Shown here: one piece after another, positions 16,845 through 25,342 of the stretch
Layout of the letters: each line of letters begins with the position of its first letter
Position numbering within the stretch: the first letter of the stretch is position 1
From: Ruminococcus flavefaciens
GTDB lineage: Bacteria; Bacillota; Clostridia; Oscillospirales; Ruminococcaceae
DNA: 64,000 bases
Direction: 5' to 3'
NCBI GenBank assembly: GCA_023662725.1
Contig: JAMPIL010000002.1
Location: forward strand, 1 to 64,000
Notes under the pieces: model-generated
Databases searched by the model: none
Told to the model about the DNA's origin: nothing
What the model saw: only the letters and a program-made list of their open reading frames with translations
Made by a program: the position numbers and the translations under genes

Positions 16845-17738
16845 ATGAAGAAATTAACATCAGCAGCGCTTATCCTTGCTCTTTTATTAACTGTAGGATG
16901 TGGAAAAAGCAGCGAAAGCAGTGAGCAGGCGTCAACAACCGCTCCTGCCGAAAGTACAGCAGCGGTTGCAGGAGAGAACGAAACGGTTCCCGATCAACTT
17001 GTGATTCCTGAGGATATGATACCTGTAACAGGTTCTCAGATAAAGGACGGCATTTACGATATTACAGTGGATTCAAGTTCATCAATGTTCAAGATAACTT
17101 CATGCAGTCTCACAGTTGAAAATGGCGAAATGACTGCTGTTATGACAATGAGCGGACAGGGATATCTTTACGTTTTTATGGGAAAAGGCGAGGATGCTTC
17201 TGACGAAAGCAAATTCATTCCTTTTGTGGAGAACGAAAACGGTGAGCATACATTCACAGTTCCGGTTGAAGCTCTCGATAAGGGAATAGATTGTTCGGCT
17301 TTCAGCAAGAAAAAGGAGCAGTGGTATGACAGAACTCTGCTTTTCAACGCTTCTTCACTTCCGACTGACGCGTTCAAGGATGGTGAAATAACAAGTGTTG
17401 AAAGTCTTGGACTTGCTGACGGAAAATATATGATAGATGTTGCTCTTGAAGGCGGTTCGGGAAAAGCAACTGTTCAGTCTCCGGCGGAAATGATCGTTGA
17501 GAACGGAAGCGCTTCGGCAACAATAATCTGGAATAGTCCCAATTATGATTATATGATCGTTGACGGCAATAAATTCGAGTTCAGCGGCGATGGAGAAAAT
17601 GCGTCGTTCACTATTCCGGTGATCGGATTTGATTACAAAATGCCTGTTACAGCCGATACGACGGCAATGAGCAAGCCTCATGAGATCGAGTATACGCTCT
17701 TCTTCGATTCATCAACTATCAAGAGCAATGAGAACTAA
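16845..17738 (+). CDS. Two-repeat surface lipoprotein, NEAT-like (tetrapyrrole or metal capture suspected)
   Basis: 297 residues with a lipoprotein signal (lipobox ending at Cys19) and a Ser/Thr/Ala linker. Two related beta-rich domains follow: about residues 65-180 (KDGIYDITVDSSSS...) and about 190-295 (ADGKYMIDVALEGGSG...). Both open with DGxYxIxV and end with a strand of the type RTLLFNASSL or YTLFFDSSTI. This resembles the beta-sandwich layout of NEAT haem-binding domains, but I cannot confirm the family. Its place between an exported chelatase and a BtuFCD-type transporter under a cobalamin riboswitch suggests that it binds a corrinoid, haem or metal at the surface. Confidence 0.7.
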   Translation: MKKLTSAALILALLLTVGCGKSSESSEQASTTAPAESTAAVAGENETVPDQLVIPEDMIPVTGSQIKDGIYDITVDSSSSMFKITSCSLTVENGEMTAVMTMSGQGYLYVFMGKGEDASDESKFIPFVENENGEHTFTVPVEALDKGIDCSAFSKKKEQWYDRTLLFNASSLPTDAFKDGEITSVESLGLADGKYMIDVALEGGSGKATVQSPAEMIVENGSASATIIWNSPNYDYMIVDGNKFEFSGDGENASFTIPVIGFDYKMPVTADTTAMSKPHEIEYTLFFDSSTIKSNEN

Positions 17739-18882
17739 ATTTATTTCTGCCGCTTTTTTGGGTGTAATGCTCCTTTCAAGCTGTTCTTTTTGGACGAAAA
17801 AAACGGACAGCAGTCAGTTTTTCTCCGCTATGAAGCAGACAGGTAGTATGGAGCTTGAATATGCAACTCAGTTTACGGTAGATTACTATGAAAACGGACT
17901 CTCGCTTATCGCAATTGCCGATGGCGAGAGCTATCTTCTTATTCCGGAAGACGGAAGTGTTCCCGAAAATCTCCCCGAGGATATTACAGTTATACATCAG
18001 CCGTCTGAAAAGATATATCTTGCTGCTTCATCAGCAATGGATTTGTTTGATTCGCTTGGTTCACTTGAAAATATTTTTGCAACCGCTACTCCGGAAAAGG
18101 ATTGGGTGATAGACAATGTTCAGTTAGCCATGCAAAACGAAGATATTCTTTACGCCGGGAAATACTCTGCGCCGGATTATGAGTTGATTCTTGACGAAAA
18201 TTGTGATCTTGCAATTGAATCTACGATGATCTATCATAGTCCTGAAATAAAGGAACAGCTTGAATCTTTTGGAATCCCGGTGCTTATCGAGCGTTCCAGC
18301 TATGAAGCGCATCCCCTTGGCAGACTGGAATGGATAAAGCTTTACGGTCTGCTCCTTGGAAAAGAGGAAGAAGCTGAATCTTTTTTCAATGAAAAAACAC
18401 AGATTCTCGACGATGTTCTTCAGCATGGTGAAACGGGAAAAACGGCGGCATTTTTTTACATTGGCTCAAATGGATATGTCAATATTCGAAAACCGGGCGA
18501 TTACGTTTCAAAAATGATCGAGCTTGCAGGCGGAGAATACGTTTTTACGACTGAAAATACGGGTAGGGACGAAAATGCTCTTTCGACCATGAATATGCAG
18601 TTTGAATCGTTTTACGATATTGCCAAGGACGCAGATTTCCTTATTTATAACGGTACGGTTGACGGAAGTCTTACGCAAATGAGTCAGCTTATTGCCAAAA
18701 ATCCTCTTATGGCGGATTTTAAGGCGGTTCAGAACGGAAATGTTTGGTGTACAAATAAAAATATGTATCAGCAGATTACGGGAGCGGCAGAAATGATTGC
18801 TGATTTTAATAAGATTTTCAGCGGAGAAGCAATTGAGGATGATCTTGCTTTTCTTTACAGATTACCGCAGGAGGCGGATTAA
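17728..18882 (+). CDS. ABC transporter substrate-binding lipoprotein, BtuF/FecB type
   Basis: Starting at the ATG at 17728, which overlaps the upstream stop by 11 bases, gives 384 residues with a lipobox LLSSC (Cys19). The rest has the helical-backbone TroA-superfamily layout, including SPEIKEQLESFGIPVLIE and LGRLEWIKLYGLLLGKEEEAESFF, which are typical of cobalamin and siderophore binding proteins. The same frame is open for 16 codons upstream, but that would bury the signal peptide. The neighbouring permease and ATPase genes and the riboswitch argue for a corrinoid or cobalt-tetrapyrrole substrate. Confidence 0.87.
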   Translation: MRTKFISAAFLGVMLLSSCSFWTKKTDSSQFFSAMKQTGSMELEYATQFTVDYYENGLSLIAIADGESYLLIPEDGSVPENLPEDITVIHQPSEKIYLAASSAMDLFDSLGSLENIFATATPEKDWVIDNVQLAMQNEDILYAGKYSAPDYELILDENCDLAIESTMIYHSPEIKEQLESFGIPVLIERSSYEAHPLGRLEWIKLYGLLLGKEEEAESFFNEKTQILDDVLQHGETGKTAAFFYIGSNGYVNIRKPGDYVSKMIELAGGEYVFTTENTGRDENALSTMNMQFESFYDIAKDADFLIYNGTVDGSLTQMSQLIAKNPLMADFKAVQNGNVWCTNKNMYQQITGAAEMIADFNKIFSGEAIEDDLAFLYRLPQEAD

Positions 18883-18885
18883 GCT

Positions 18886-19911
18886 ATGAAAAAGGCCGGA
18901 AGAAATCCCATTTTCGGATTTGTCTTTCTCGGAGCAGTTTTGATTCTGCTTGCAGTGATGAATCTTTATTTCGGAAGTGTTAAATTTACGTCCGCAGAGA
19001 TAACAGACGTTATTTTAGGGAAAAGTGAAAATATTTCGGCAGTGAATATAATCAAGGGAATAAGGCTTCCAAGAATGGCAGCTGCTGTTATTCTTGGGGG
19101 AGCTTTGTCAGTTTCGGGATTTTTGCTGCAAACCTTTTTTTCCAATCCTATCGCAGGGCCTTTTGTTCTTGGTATTTCATCGGGCGCAAAGCTTGCTGTT
19201 GCTCTTATTATGATTTTTTTTCTTGAAAAGGGAATAATTTTAAGTTCATCAGCTATGATCATTGCAGCTTTTGCCGGTTCGATGCTCTCAATGGCGTTCA
19301 TTCTTCTTGTTTCGGGAAAAGCCGGAAAAAGTTCGCTTCTTATTGTCAGCGGAGTAATGATAGGGTATATTTGTTCGGCGATAACCGATTTTGCAGTGAC
19401 TTTTGCTGATGATTCAAATATTGTAAATCTTCATAATTGGTCGATGGGAAGCTTTTCTGGAATATCTTCCGGTGACATTAAGGTGATGAGCGTAACGGTT
19501 TTTGCTGCTTTTACCATAACGTTTATGATGTCGAAACAAATCGGAGCGTATCAGCTTGGCGAGAGCTACGCTAAAAGCGTCGGGGTGAATATTCGTCTTT
19601 TCAGGATTCTGCTGATTCTTCTTTCAAGCATTCTTTCGGCGAGCGTCACAGCTTTTGCAGGTCCGATTTCATTCGTTGGAATCGCTGTTCCCCATCTTGT
19701 TAAAGGGCTTTTTAAAACAGCTAAACCAATTATAATAATTCCGGCATCTTTTCTTGCCGGAGGAGCGTTCTGTCTGTTATGCGATCTAATAGCAAGAACG
19801 ATCTTTGCTCCGACAGAGCTTAGTATAAGTTCAGTTACGGCAGTCTTCGGAGCTCCGATCGTTATATGGATAATGTTGAGCAAAGGAAAAAAGAAAGCTT
19901 CAGGAGTGTAA
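18886..19911 (+). CDS. FecCD/BtuC-type ABC transporter permease
   Basis: 341 residues with about ten transmembrane helices. Family signatures include RLPRMAAAVILGGALSVSGF, LQTFFSNPIAGPFVLGISSGA and FVGIAVPHLVKGLF. It would form the homodimeric channel for the binding protein encoded upstream and pair with the ATPase encoded 4 bases downstream. Confidence 0.93.
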   Translation: MKKAGRNPIFGFVFLGAVLILLAVMNLYFGSVKFTSAEITDVILGKSENISAVNIIKGIRLPRMAAAVILGGALSVSGFLLQTFFSNPIAGPFVLGISSGAKLAVALIMIFFLEKGIILSSSAMIIAAFAGSMLSMAFILLVSGKAGKSSLLIVSGVMIGYICSAITDFAVTFADDSNIVNLHNWSMGSFSGISSGDIKVMSVTVFAAFTITFMMSKQIGAYQLGESYAKSVGVNIRLFRILLILLSSILSASVTAFAGPISFVGIAVPHLVKGLFKTAKPIIIIPASFLAGGAFCLLCDLIARTIFAPTELSISSVTAVFGAPIVIWIMLSKGKKKASGV

Positions 19912-19914
19912 AAT

Positions 19915-21009
19915 ATGATTGAAAAACCTGTTTTTTATACGGAAGATCTTGCTGTTGGATATCGTGGAAAAGTTTTGATCGGCGGGATAAATATTTCAGT
20001 CAGCCGTGGTAAAATACTCACGCTCATAGGTCCGAACGGAGCAGGTAAGTCTACGATTTTGAAAACTGCTGCAAAACAGCTTGAATCAATTTTAGGAGCT
20101 GTTTATATTGACGGAAACGATATAAGTGCAGTTAAGTGGAAAATTCTTGCAAAAAAAATCTCAGTTCTCATGACGGAGCGTATCGACCCTGAACTCATGA
20201 CCTGTAGAAACATTGTAGAATCCGGACGCTATCCGTATACCGGACAAATGGGAATTTTGTCTGCTGTTGACCATAAAAGAGTTGAAGATGCAATGCGGAT
20301 AACCTCGGTTACTGAGATAGGTGAAAATTATTTTAACTGCGTCAGCGATGGTCAGCGGCAGAGGGTAATGCTTGCAAGGGCGATTTGTCAGGAGCCGGAA
20401 CTTCTTATTCTTGACGAGCCGACATCGTTCCTTGATCTTCGTCATAAGCTGGAGCTTCTTAATATCCTGAAAAAACTTGTCAGAGAGAGGAACATTGCTG
20501 TTATAATGTCTCTTCACGAGCTCGATATGGCACAGAGGATTTCAGATTTTGTTATATGCATCAAGAATAACAGTGTTGACCGATGTGGCGTTCCGGATGA
20601 AATTTTTGAGAGCGATTATATTTCTTCTCTTTATGAGATACCCAGAGGAAGCTATAATGCGTACTGCGGTTCAGCGGAGCTTATGCGATGTGAAGGAATG
20701 CCGCAGGTTTTTGTGATTGCAGGCGGAGGCACAGGATGTTCGGTATTCCGAAGGCTTCAGCGGGAGAATATTCCGTTTGCAGCCGGAATAATTTACGAAA
20801 ACGATATTGACTATCTTGTTGCAAAATCATTGGCATCAGAGATCATAGTTGCTTCGGCATTTGAGCCCATAGATAAGTCTTTGACTGAAAGAGCGATAGC
20901 GGTTATGGATTCTTGTAAAAAAGTTATATGCTGCCTGCAAAATTTCGGGACTCTGAATTATGAAAATAAGATTCTTCTTGAATATGCGAAACAACATAAT
21001 TACTTGTAA
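19915..21009 (+). CDS. BtuD-type ABC transporter ATPase with a C-terminal extension
   Basis: Residues about 5-250 are an ABC ATPase: Walker A GPNGAGKST, signature SDGQRQRVMLARA (a variant of LSGGQ), Walker B LLILDEPTSFLDL, and the H-loop MSLHELD. About 110 extra residues follow (255-364). They begin after the SSLYEI segment and include a glycine-rich VFVIAGGGTGCSVFRRL motif. The extension is absent from BtuD and may be a regulatory or nucleotide-binding domain. This is the last gene of the operon. Confidence 0.9.
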   Translation: MIEKPVFYTEDLAVGYRGKVLIGGINISVSRGKILTLIGPNGAGKSTILKTAAKQLESILGAVYIDGNDISAVKWKILAKKISVLMTERIDPELMTCRNIVESGRYPYTGQMGILSAVDHKRVEDAMRITSVTEIGENYFNCVSDGQRQRVMLARAICQEPELLILDEPTSFLDLRHKLELLNILKKLVRERNIAVIMSLHELDMAQRISDFVICIKNNSVDRCGVPDEIFESDYISSLYEIPRGSYNAYCGSAELMRCEGMPQVFVIAGGGTGCSVFRRLQRENIPFAAGIIYENDIDYLVAKSLASEIIVASAFEPIDKSLTERAIAVMDSCKKVICCLQNFGTLNYENKILLEYAKQHNYL

Positions 21010-21037
21010 AAAAGAACGTTTCAAAACTGAAACGTCC
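21009..21037 (-). terminator. Terminator of the pilus operon (possibly bidirectional)
   Basis: ACGTTTC and GAAACGT form a stem around a short AAAACT-type loop. Read on the minus strand, a run of six T follows the stem, which suits termination after the sortase gene ending at 21038. On the plus strand the tail is weaker, but the same hairpin is the only terminator candidate for the ABC transporter operon. Confidence 0.75.
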
Positions 21038-21688
21038 TTAATTATTGTCTTGAAGAATTGCTCTTATGGTTACACGGCTCTGACCGCTGAGGGTGCAGGT
21101 GAAGAGAGTCAGATCCCATTTTTCAGACGAACCGAACTCCATTGCTTCAACATCTTTTCCGGAAATACTTTCCGTATGGATGACCTCGTAATTATAAATA
21201 TTTCCATCGGCAGCTGTGAAAACAATTTCTTCGCCTCCGCTAAGCTCATTTAAACGACCAAAGTGGGAATTGTAATTATGCGCCGCAATGATAATATCTC
21301 CTCCGGCAGCAGTTCCCTTATAGCGGCATGGCGAATTTTTAAGGTTATCATAGCTCCAATCCTTCATAACCGGTAGCTCTATTCCCAATTCCGGAATAAA
21401 AATAATTCCGATATATGCAGCGTTCTCGATTTCAACAAGAGGTTCTTCGGTTATTGTTTCGGTTGTGACCTGCGTTTCATATTCATGAAAAAGGTCATCA
21501 GAAGCGAGAACTGTTGTTGATTCAGGTTCTGTTTGTTTTGGAATTTTTTCTTTCATAATCGAAAGGATTCTTCCGGAATTTTCTTCAGCAATTTTATTTG
21601 TTCGATAATTGCAGATAACAAGGGACAACGCTGCAATAAGCAGCATTGTCCCAATAACTATGCAACACATTCCGTGTTTTTTCTTCAT
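21038..21688 (-). CDS. Second pilus-operon sortase (class uncertain)
   Basis: 216-residue sortase-family transpeptidase. One N-terminal membrane anchor (about residues 9-27) leads through a Thr/Glu-rich linker to the catalytic domain, with His137 in IIAAHNYNSHFGRL, Cys198 in LFTCTLSGQSRV and Arg205. It lacks the C-terminal membrane helix of class C (pilus) sortases. It is the last gene of the pilus operon, so it may anchor the finished fibre or the minor pilin to peptidoglycan (inference). It begins directly at the stop of the upstream LPQTG protein gene. Confidence 0.85.
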   Translation of the reverse strand: MKKKHGMCCIVIGTMLLIAALSLVICNYRTNKIAEENSGRILSIMKEKIPKQTEPESTTVLASDDLFHEYETQVTTETITEEPLVEIENAAYIGIIFIPELGIELPVMKDWSYDNLKNSPCRYKGTAAGGDIIIAAHNYNSHFGRLNELSGGEEIVFTAADGNIYNYEVIHTESISGKDVEAMEFGSSEKWDLTLFTCTLSGQSRVTIRAILQDNN

Positions 21689-22674
21689 TAATCATCTTCC
21701 TTTTTGTTTCTTGAGAGCAAACGGCATCCAATTCCTACAAAAATCATTCCGCCGAGAGCAAGTATTGGTACCGGCCACCAGAGCTGTCCGGTTTGAGGAA
21801 GCTTAGGTTCATATTTAGTAGTTGTGGTGGTAACAGTGGTTGTGGTTGCCGTAGTAGTTATAGTCGTTTCAGTCTGGTGAGAGTTTATTATTGCAAACTG
21901 AGTTTCATTTGAACGATATGATACTGTGTATTTATCGGGAACGTTAGTCTCCTTAACTCTCCAGCGATGTCCCTTTTCGGCAGTCCAATCATATGTCCAG
22001 TTGTTTTCGTTGTTTAGTGTAACTGTTTCATTAAGCGTTTCGTCGCAGTAAATTTCTACTGTGATTGAAGCAGTTCTGTCTGTCAGAGCATTCTCATCAT
22101 TTTCCCATATTTTTTTTACCGTATAATGTTCATATTCTGAACCGAATACGTCAAGATAAAATTTAGGATATGCATCAAGATCAACGTCTTCGTCTCTGAC
22201 TTCTATCAGAATTGCTGACGGAATATAAATTGTGTTCTCAACTTTCAGTTCTTTACCGCTTACAAGATAAATTCCGGATTTGAGATTTTCAAATTTTATT
22301 TTTCCCTCAGCATTAGTTTCACCCTCAGCGATTGGATTGATTTTGTCTGTAACGGCGTAATTTTCCAGAGTTTCTGCCGCTGTTGTAATTGCTTCTGCCG
22401 ACAGATCATCCAGCTTTACAGGATAATCAGCCAAATCACCTCCGAGTACAAAATCGTTTCCGTCACGGAATCCGGCATAATAAATTTTCCACTGCATTCC
22501 GGTAAGCGTTACTTCTTCTGAACGGCATATAAGAGTCAGCGAACCTTCATCTGCGGCTGAAACATTAAAGCTTATCGTACTTATCATGGTAAGTGCGGCA
22601 CAAAGAATACTAAGTATTATTGCACCCATACGGTGTATTTTTCTTGTTTGCACATCAGTCACCATCCTTTTCAT
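21688..22674 (-). CDS. LPQTG-anchored minor pilin with a Cna_B domain
   Basis: 328 residues: a signal peptide (hydrophobic segment about 16-35), an N-terminal beta domain, a Cna_B domain (about 183-265: VKKIWENDENALTDRTASITVEIY and WRVKETNVPDKYTVSY), a Thr-rich stalk (about 270-287), the sorting signal LPQTG at 292-296, a membrane helix and a positive tail. The Thr-rich stalk next to the anchor is typical of basal pilins that tether the shaft to the wall. It overlaps the upstream sortase gene by 20 bases. The start is uncertain; several in-frame ATG/GTG codons lie within the first eight positions. Confidence 0.85.
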   Translation of the reverse strand: MKRMVTDVQTRKIHRMGAIILSILCAALTMISTISFNVSAADEGSLTLICRSEEVTLTGMQWKIYYAGFRDGNDFVLGGDLADYPVKLDDLSAEAITTAAETLENYAVTDKINPIAEGETNAEGKIKFENLKSGIYLVSGKELKVENTIYIPSAILIEVRDEDVDLDAYPKFYLDVFGSEYEHYTVKKIWENDENALTDRTASITVEIYCDETLNETVTLNNENNWTYDWTAEKGHRWRVKETNVPDKYTVSYRSNETQFAIINSHQTETTITTTATTTTVTTTTTKYEPKLPQTGQLWWPVPILALGGMIFVGIGCRLLSRNKKEDD

Positions 22675-23539
22675 TATTTATTTTAATAGACTTGTAATCC
22701 AATTTTTTGCTCTTTCTCTTTTTACTGCCGAAAATCCAGAAGAAAATCAATATGATGACAAATACTGTGAAAATAATTGGAACAACAAGCATCGGATCAA
22801 CCTGTGTTGCATCTGGATTCACCTTGATCTTAACTTCGGTTTCATCATAAACCGTTTCGATTCTATGTGAACGCAGAAGCAGACGATGTGTGTTTACTCC
22901 ATAAGGAGTGCAGGTCATTAGCGTTACATAATCTTTATTCGGAATAATTGCAAGTTTATCAACTTCTTCCGGCTTGACGATAAGAATTTCCTCAACCTCG
23001 TATGTCAGAACCTCGTCAAGAATAGTTATAGTGAAGGTATCGCCGACAACCATTTTATCGAGGTCGGTAAAAAGCTTGGCAGAGGGGAGACCTCTGTGAG
23101 CTGAAATAACAGCGTGAGTATTTTTGCCGCCTACAGGAATAGATGAGCCTTGAAGATGTCCTGCGGCAACGTTGAGAACCTCTTCGCTTGTTCCATGATA
23201 GATCGGAAATTCAGCATGGATAACAGGAATCGTTATATATCCCATTATTCCCGTATGGGATATATTAAGTATATCCTCATAGCCGGAAACCTGTTCGTAG
23301 TTTATGAAAGGAGCATATATTCCGGCGAGCTGTTTGTTATATTCGTGAGCCTCGGCTAAAAGCTTCTCGGTTTCATCGCTGTCCAAATGTGCAACGGTCT
23401 GGTTATAGTTTGAAATTACCTGACTTTGAACTCTTTGATTCCACCAGTTGCTTATGATCGGATACAGCATCACGGAGAGCCCCACGAGTAATATTATGAT
23501 TAAAATAATCGTTGAAATTTTGCCTGATTTTTTTCTCAT
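22655..23539 (-). CDS. Class C sortase (pilus polymerase)
   Basis: 294 residues with N-terminal (about 9-30) and C-terminal (about 250-270) membrane helices, the hallmark of pilus-polymerising class C sortases. His148 is in VISAHRGLPSAKLF and Cys210 in TLMTCTPYGVNTHRL, with Arg219 following. The usual DPF/DPW lid motif is not obvious; the corresponding stretch reads GIYAPFINYEQ. It follows the major pilin gene and a strong hairpin. A GGGAGGG-type site precedes the ATG. Confidence 0.93.
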   Translation of the reverse strand: MRKKSGKISTIILIIILLVGLSVMLYPIISNWWNQRVQSQVISNYNQTVAHLDSDETEKLLAEAHEYNKQLAGIYAPFINYEQVSGYEDILNISHTGIMGYITIPVIHAEFPIYHGTSEEVLNVAAGHLQGSSIPVGGKNTHAVISAHRGLPSAKLFTDLDKMVVGDTFTITILDEVLTYEVEEILIVKPEEVDKLAIIPNKDYVTLMTCTPYGVNTHRLLLRSHRIETVYDETEVKIKVNPDATQVDPMLVVPIIFTVFVIILIFFWIFGSKKRKSKKLDYKSIKINNEKDGD

Positions 23540-23555
23540 GAAGCCCTCCCTGACG

Positions 23556-23583
23556 CCCGTCGGCAGATTGCTCCGCCGACGGG
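23556..23583 (-). promoter_or_regulatory. Intercistronic hairpin between major pilin and class C sortase
   Basis: CCCGTCGGC and GCCGACGGG form a perfect 9-base-pair GC-rich stem with a 10-base loop. No T run follows on the minus strand, so it is probably a partial terminator or mRNA stabiliser that raises pilin over sortase expression, common in operons that need excess structural subunits. Confidence 0.65.
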
Positions 23584-23627
23584 AATAAGGTTAAAATAAT
23601 TTGTTTGTATTCTTAGCAAGTTATTGA

Positions 23628-25241
23628 TTATTCTGCGTTTTTGCTCATTCTCTTCTTTGTGATAAGGAAGATTCCTGCTACTGCTACCATGCAGCCACCG
23701 CCGAGATAGAACAGTTTTGTACCAATGCCGCCGGTTGAAGGAAGAGTTGAACCGGATTTGTTGATAATGTCGTTCTTTCCATTGGTTTCTGTGAGTGTAA
23801 GGTCAGCAGAAGTTTCATTTGCGTTTTCTTTATGAGTTGCTGAGATTGTGATGGTAATCGGATCGCACGTGTTGTAACCGTCAGGTGTTGTTGTTTCTTT
23901 CAAAGTATATTTACCTGCATCAAGACCAATGATATTGAATACACCATTAGCAGCAGATTTCATTTCAACGCCTTCCTCGCCTTCACCAATTGGACGATAT
24001 GCTGACTTATCTTCGTCATAGATCAATTTTATTTCAGTTGTACCTGTAGAATCGTAAAGTTTGAATCCTGCGTCTGCTAATTCATTTCCGTCAGCCACAC
24101 TGTTTTTATACTTAGTATTTTCAACATCATATGTGAATACCCAAACGTAGTCTTCTGTGGTTTTACCAAGAGTTTCGTTCTCGCCTGTTGCGTTAGGATT
24201 GTTGGAGTAAGACAGGTTAACCTTGTTATTATTGGTATTAACAGCTTCGCCGGATTCCGTGCTGATTATAGCGTTTGGATTAAGATGAGCGTTGTAAATA
24301 ACCTCAATTGTAGCACCGTCAGTAAGGTCGTGGTCATACTTCAATATATCATCAATGGTCAGCGTCCATGCTCCGCCAGCCTGACCTGTAATTGCAGTGG
24401 ATTTTACATCAGAATTTTCTTTAATATCAGCATCGTTGCCAGCTACCTTTACAGATTCAATTGATTCAAATGTAACTCCATTTGACATTTCATCGTTAAA
24501 TACAACTTTATATTTCTCATAAGCTGCGAAATCTGCATCAGCCGGAATAGTTGCTGTCAGTTTGAACTGGAATGATTCATTGATAGCATGATCAGCGGAT
24601 TCGCCCCAGCCATTATTATCTCCTTCTGCTGCACTGTCATCATTGTCATACACCTGCTTATCAACTGAAGGCTTTTCTGCTTTAGCAGTAAGTGTGATTG
24701 GATCATCTCCAACAACCTGAAGAATGTAAGCGGATACAGCAGTATCTACAACAGAACTATTTTCTGTAAGCTCATCAATAATTACATAATATCCGTTATC
24801 CAATGAGAGGACATTATCTGTTGATGTTACAGCAGTTCCAACTAAATCTTTATTATTTGCTATTACCTTAGCAAGGGCGGCTGCCTGAGAGGTGTTAGAG
24901 TTAATCGTACCCATTGCCTTTGCAACTGATGCGGCATCTGTTGTACAATCTGTAAATACACTGCCGATAGTAGTATCAGCCTTTAAAGCTGCAAGTAATT
25001 CTGCTGATTTATCCGGATTTGCCCACGTTGGTGATTCAAGGGTTAATGAACCGCTTTCGGAATCTTTAGTAACAGTACCTGTAAAAATCGTATAAGCTTT
25101 ATAAACGTGTGTTCCTTCACCAACCTGTGTGATTGTAACATCAGCAGCCGAAGCTGTGAAAGAAGTTGCCATAGGGATCGAGAGTGAAGCTGCCATTAAA
25201 GTTGCTGCGATCGCTGCTGTAAATTTCTTAAAGTTTTTCAT
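23628..25241 (-). CDS. Major pilin (shaft subunit), LPSTG-anchored
   Basis: 537 residues with a Sec signal peptide cleaved near TASAAD (about 33). The candidate pilin-motif lysine is Lys195 in KPSVDKQV. A middle domain of isopeptide fold lies at about 190-380 and a Cna_B/SpaA-type domain at about 390-490 (ADAGFKLYDSTGT ... GKYTLKETTTPDGY). The sorting signal LPSTG is at 500-504, then a hydrophobic helix and basic tail. Order and size match Gram-positive major pilins whose subunits are linked by class C sortase. A GGAG site precedes the ATG. Confidence 0.92.
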   Translation of the reverse strand: MKNFKKFTAAIAATLMAASLSIPMATSFTASAADVTITQVGEGTHVYKAYTIFTGTVTKDSESGSLTLESPTWANPDKSAELLAALKADTTIGSVFTDCTTDAASVAKAMGTINSNTSQAAALAKVIANNKDLVGTAVTSTDNVLSLDNGYYVIIDELTENSSVVDTAVSAYILQVVGDDPITLTAKAEKPSVDKQVYDNDDSAAEGDNNGWGESADHAINESFQFKLTATIPADADFAAYEKYKVVFNDEMSNGVTFESIESVKVAGNDADIKENSDVKSTAITGQAGGAWTLTIDDILKYDHDLTDGATIEVIYNAHLNPNAIISTESGEAVNTNNNKVNLSYSNNPNATGENETLGKTTEDYVWVFTYDVENTKYKNSVADGNELADAGFKLYDSTGTTEIKLIYDEDKSAYRPIGEGEEGVEMKSAANGVFNIIGLDAGKYTLKETTTPDGYNTCDPITITISATHKENANETSADLTLTETNGKNDIINKSGSTLPSTGGIGTKLFYLGGGCMVAVAGIFLITKKRMSKNAE

Positions 25242-25290
25242 AATTATTCTCCTTAAAAATAAAATTTAAATAAAATAGATTCTGGTGGAT

Positions 25291-25332
25291 GCGAAGGCTG
25301 AATCGTTTTTCGTGAGGTGATGCAGCCTTCGC
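25291..25332 (-). promoter_or_regulatory. Intercistronic hairpin upstream of the major pilin gene
   Basis: GCGAAGGCTG (25291-25300) and CAGCCTTCGC (25323-25332) are perfect 10-base inverted repeats with a 22-base loop. The minus-strand tail is not a clean T run. It sits just after the giant tip-protein stop and before the pilin, so it could protect the 3' end of the giant transcript, or mark a processing site at the pilin 5' end. Confidence 0.6.
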
Positions 25333-25342
25333 TGACGTTTGA

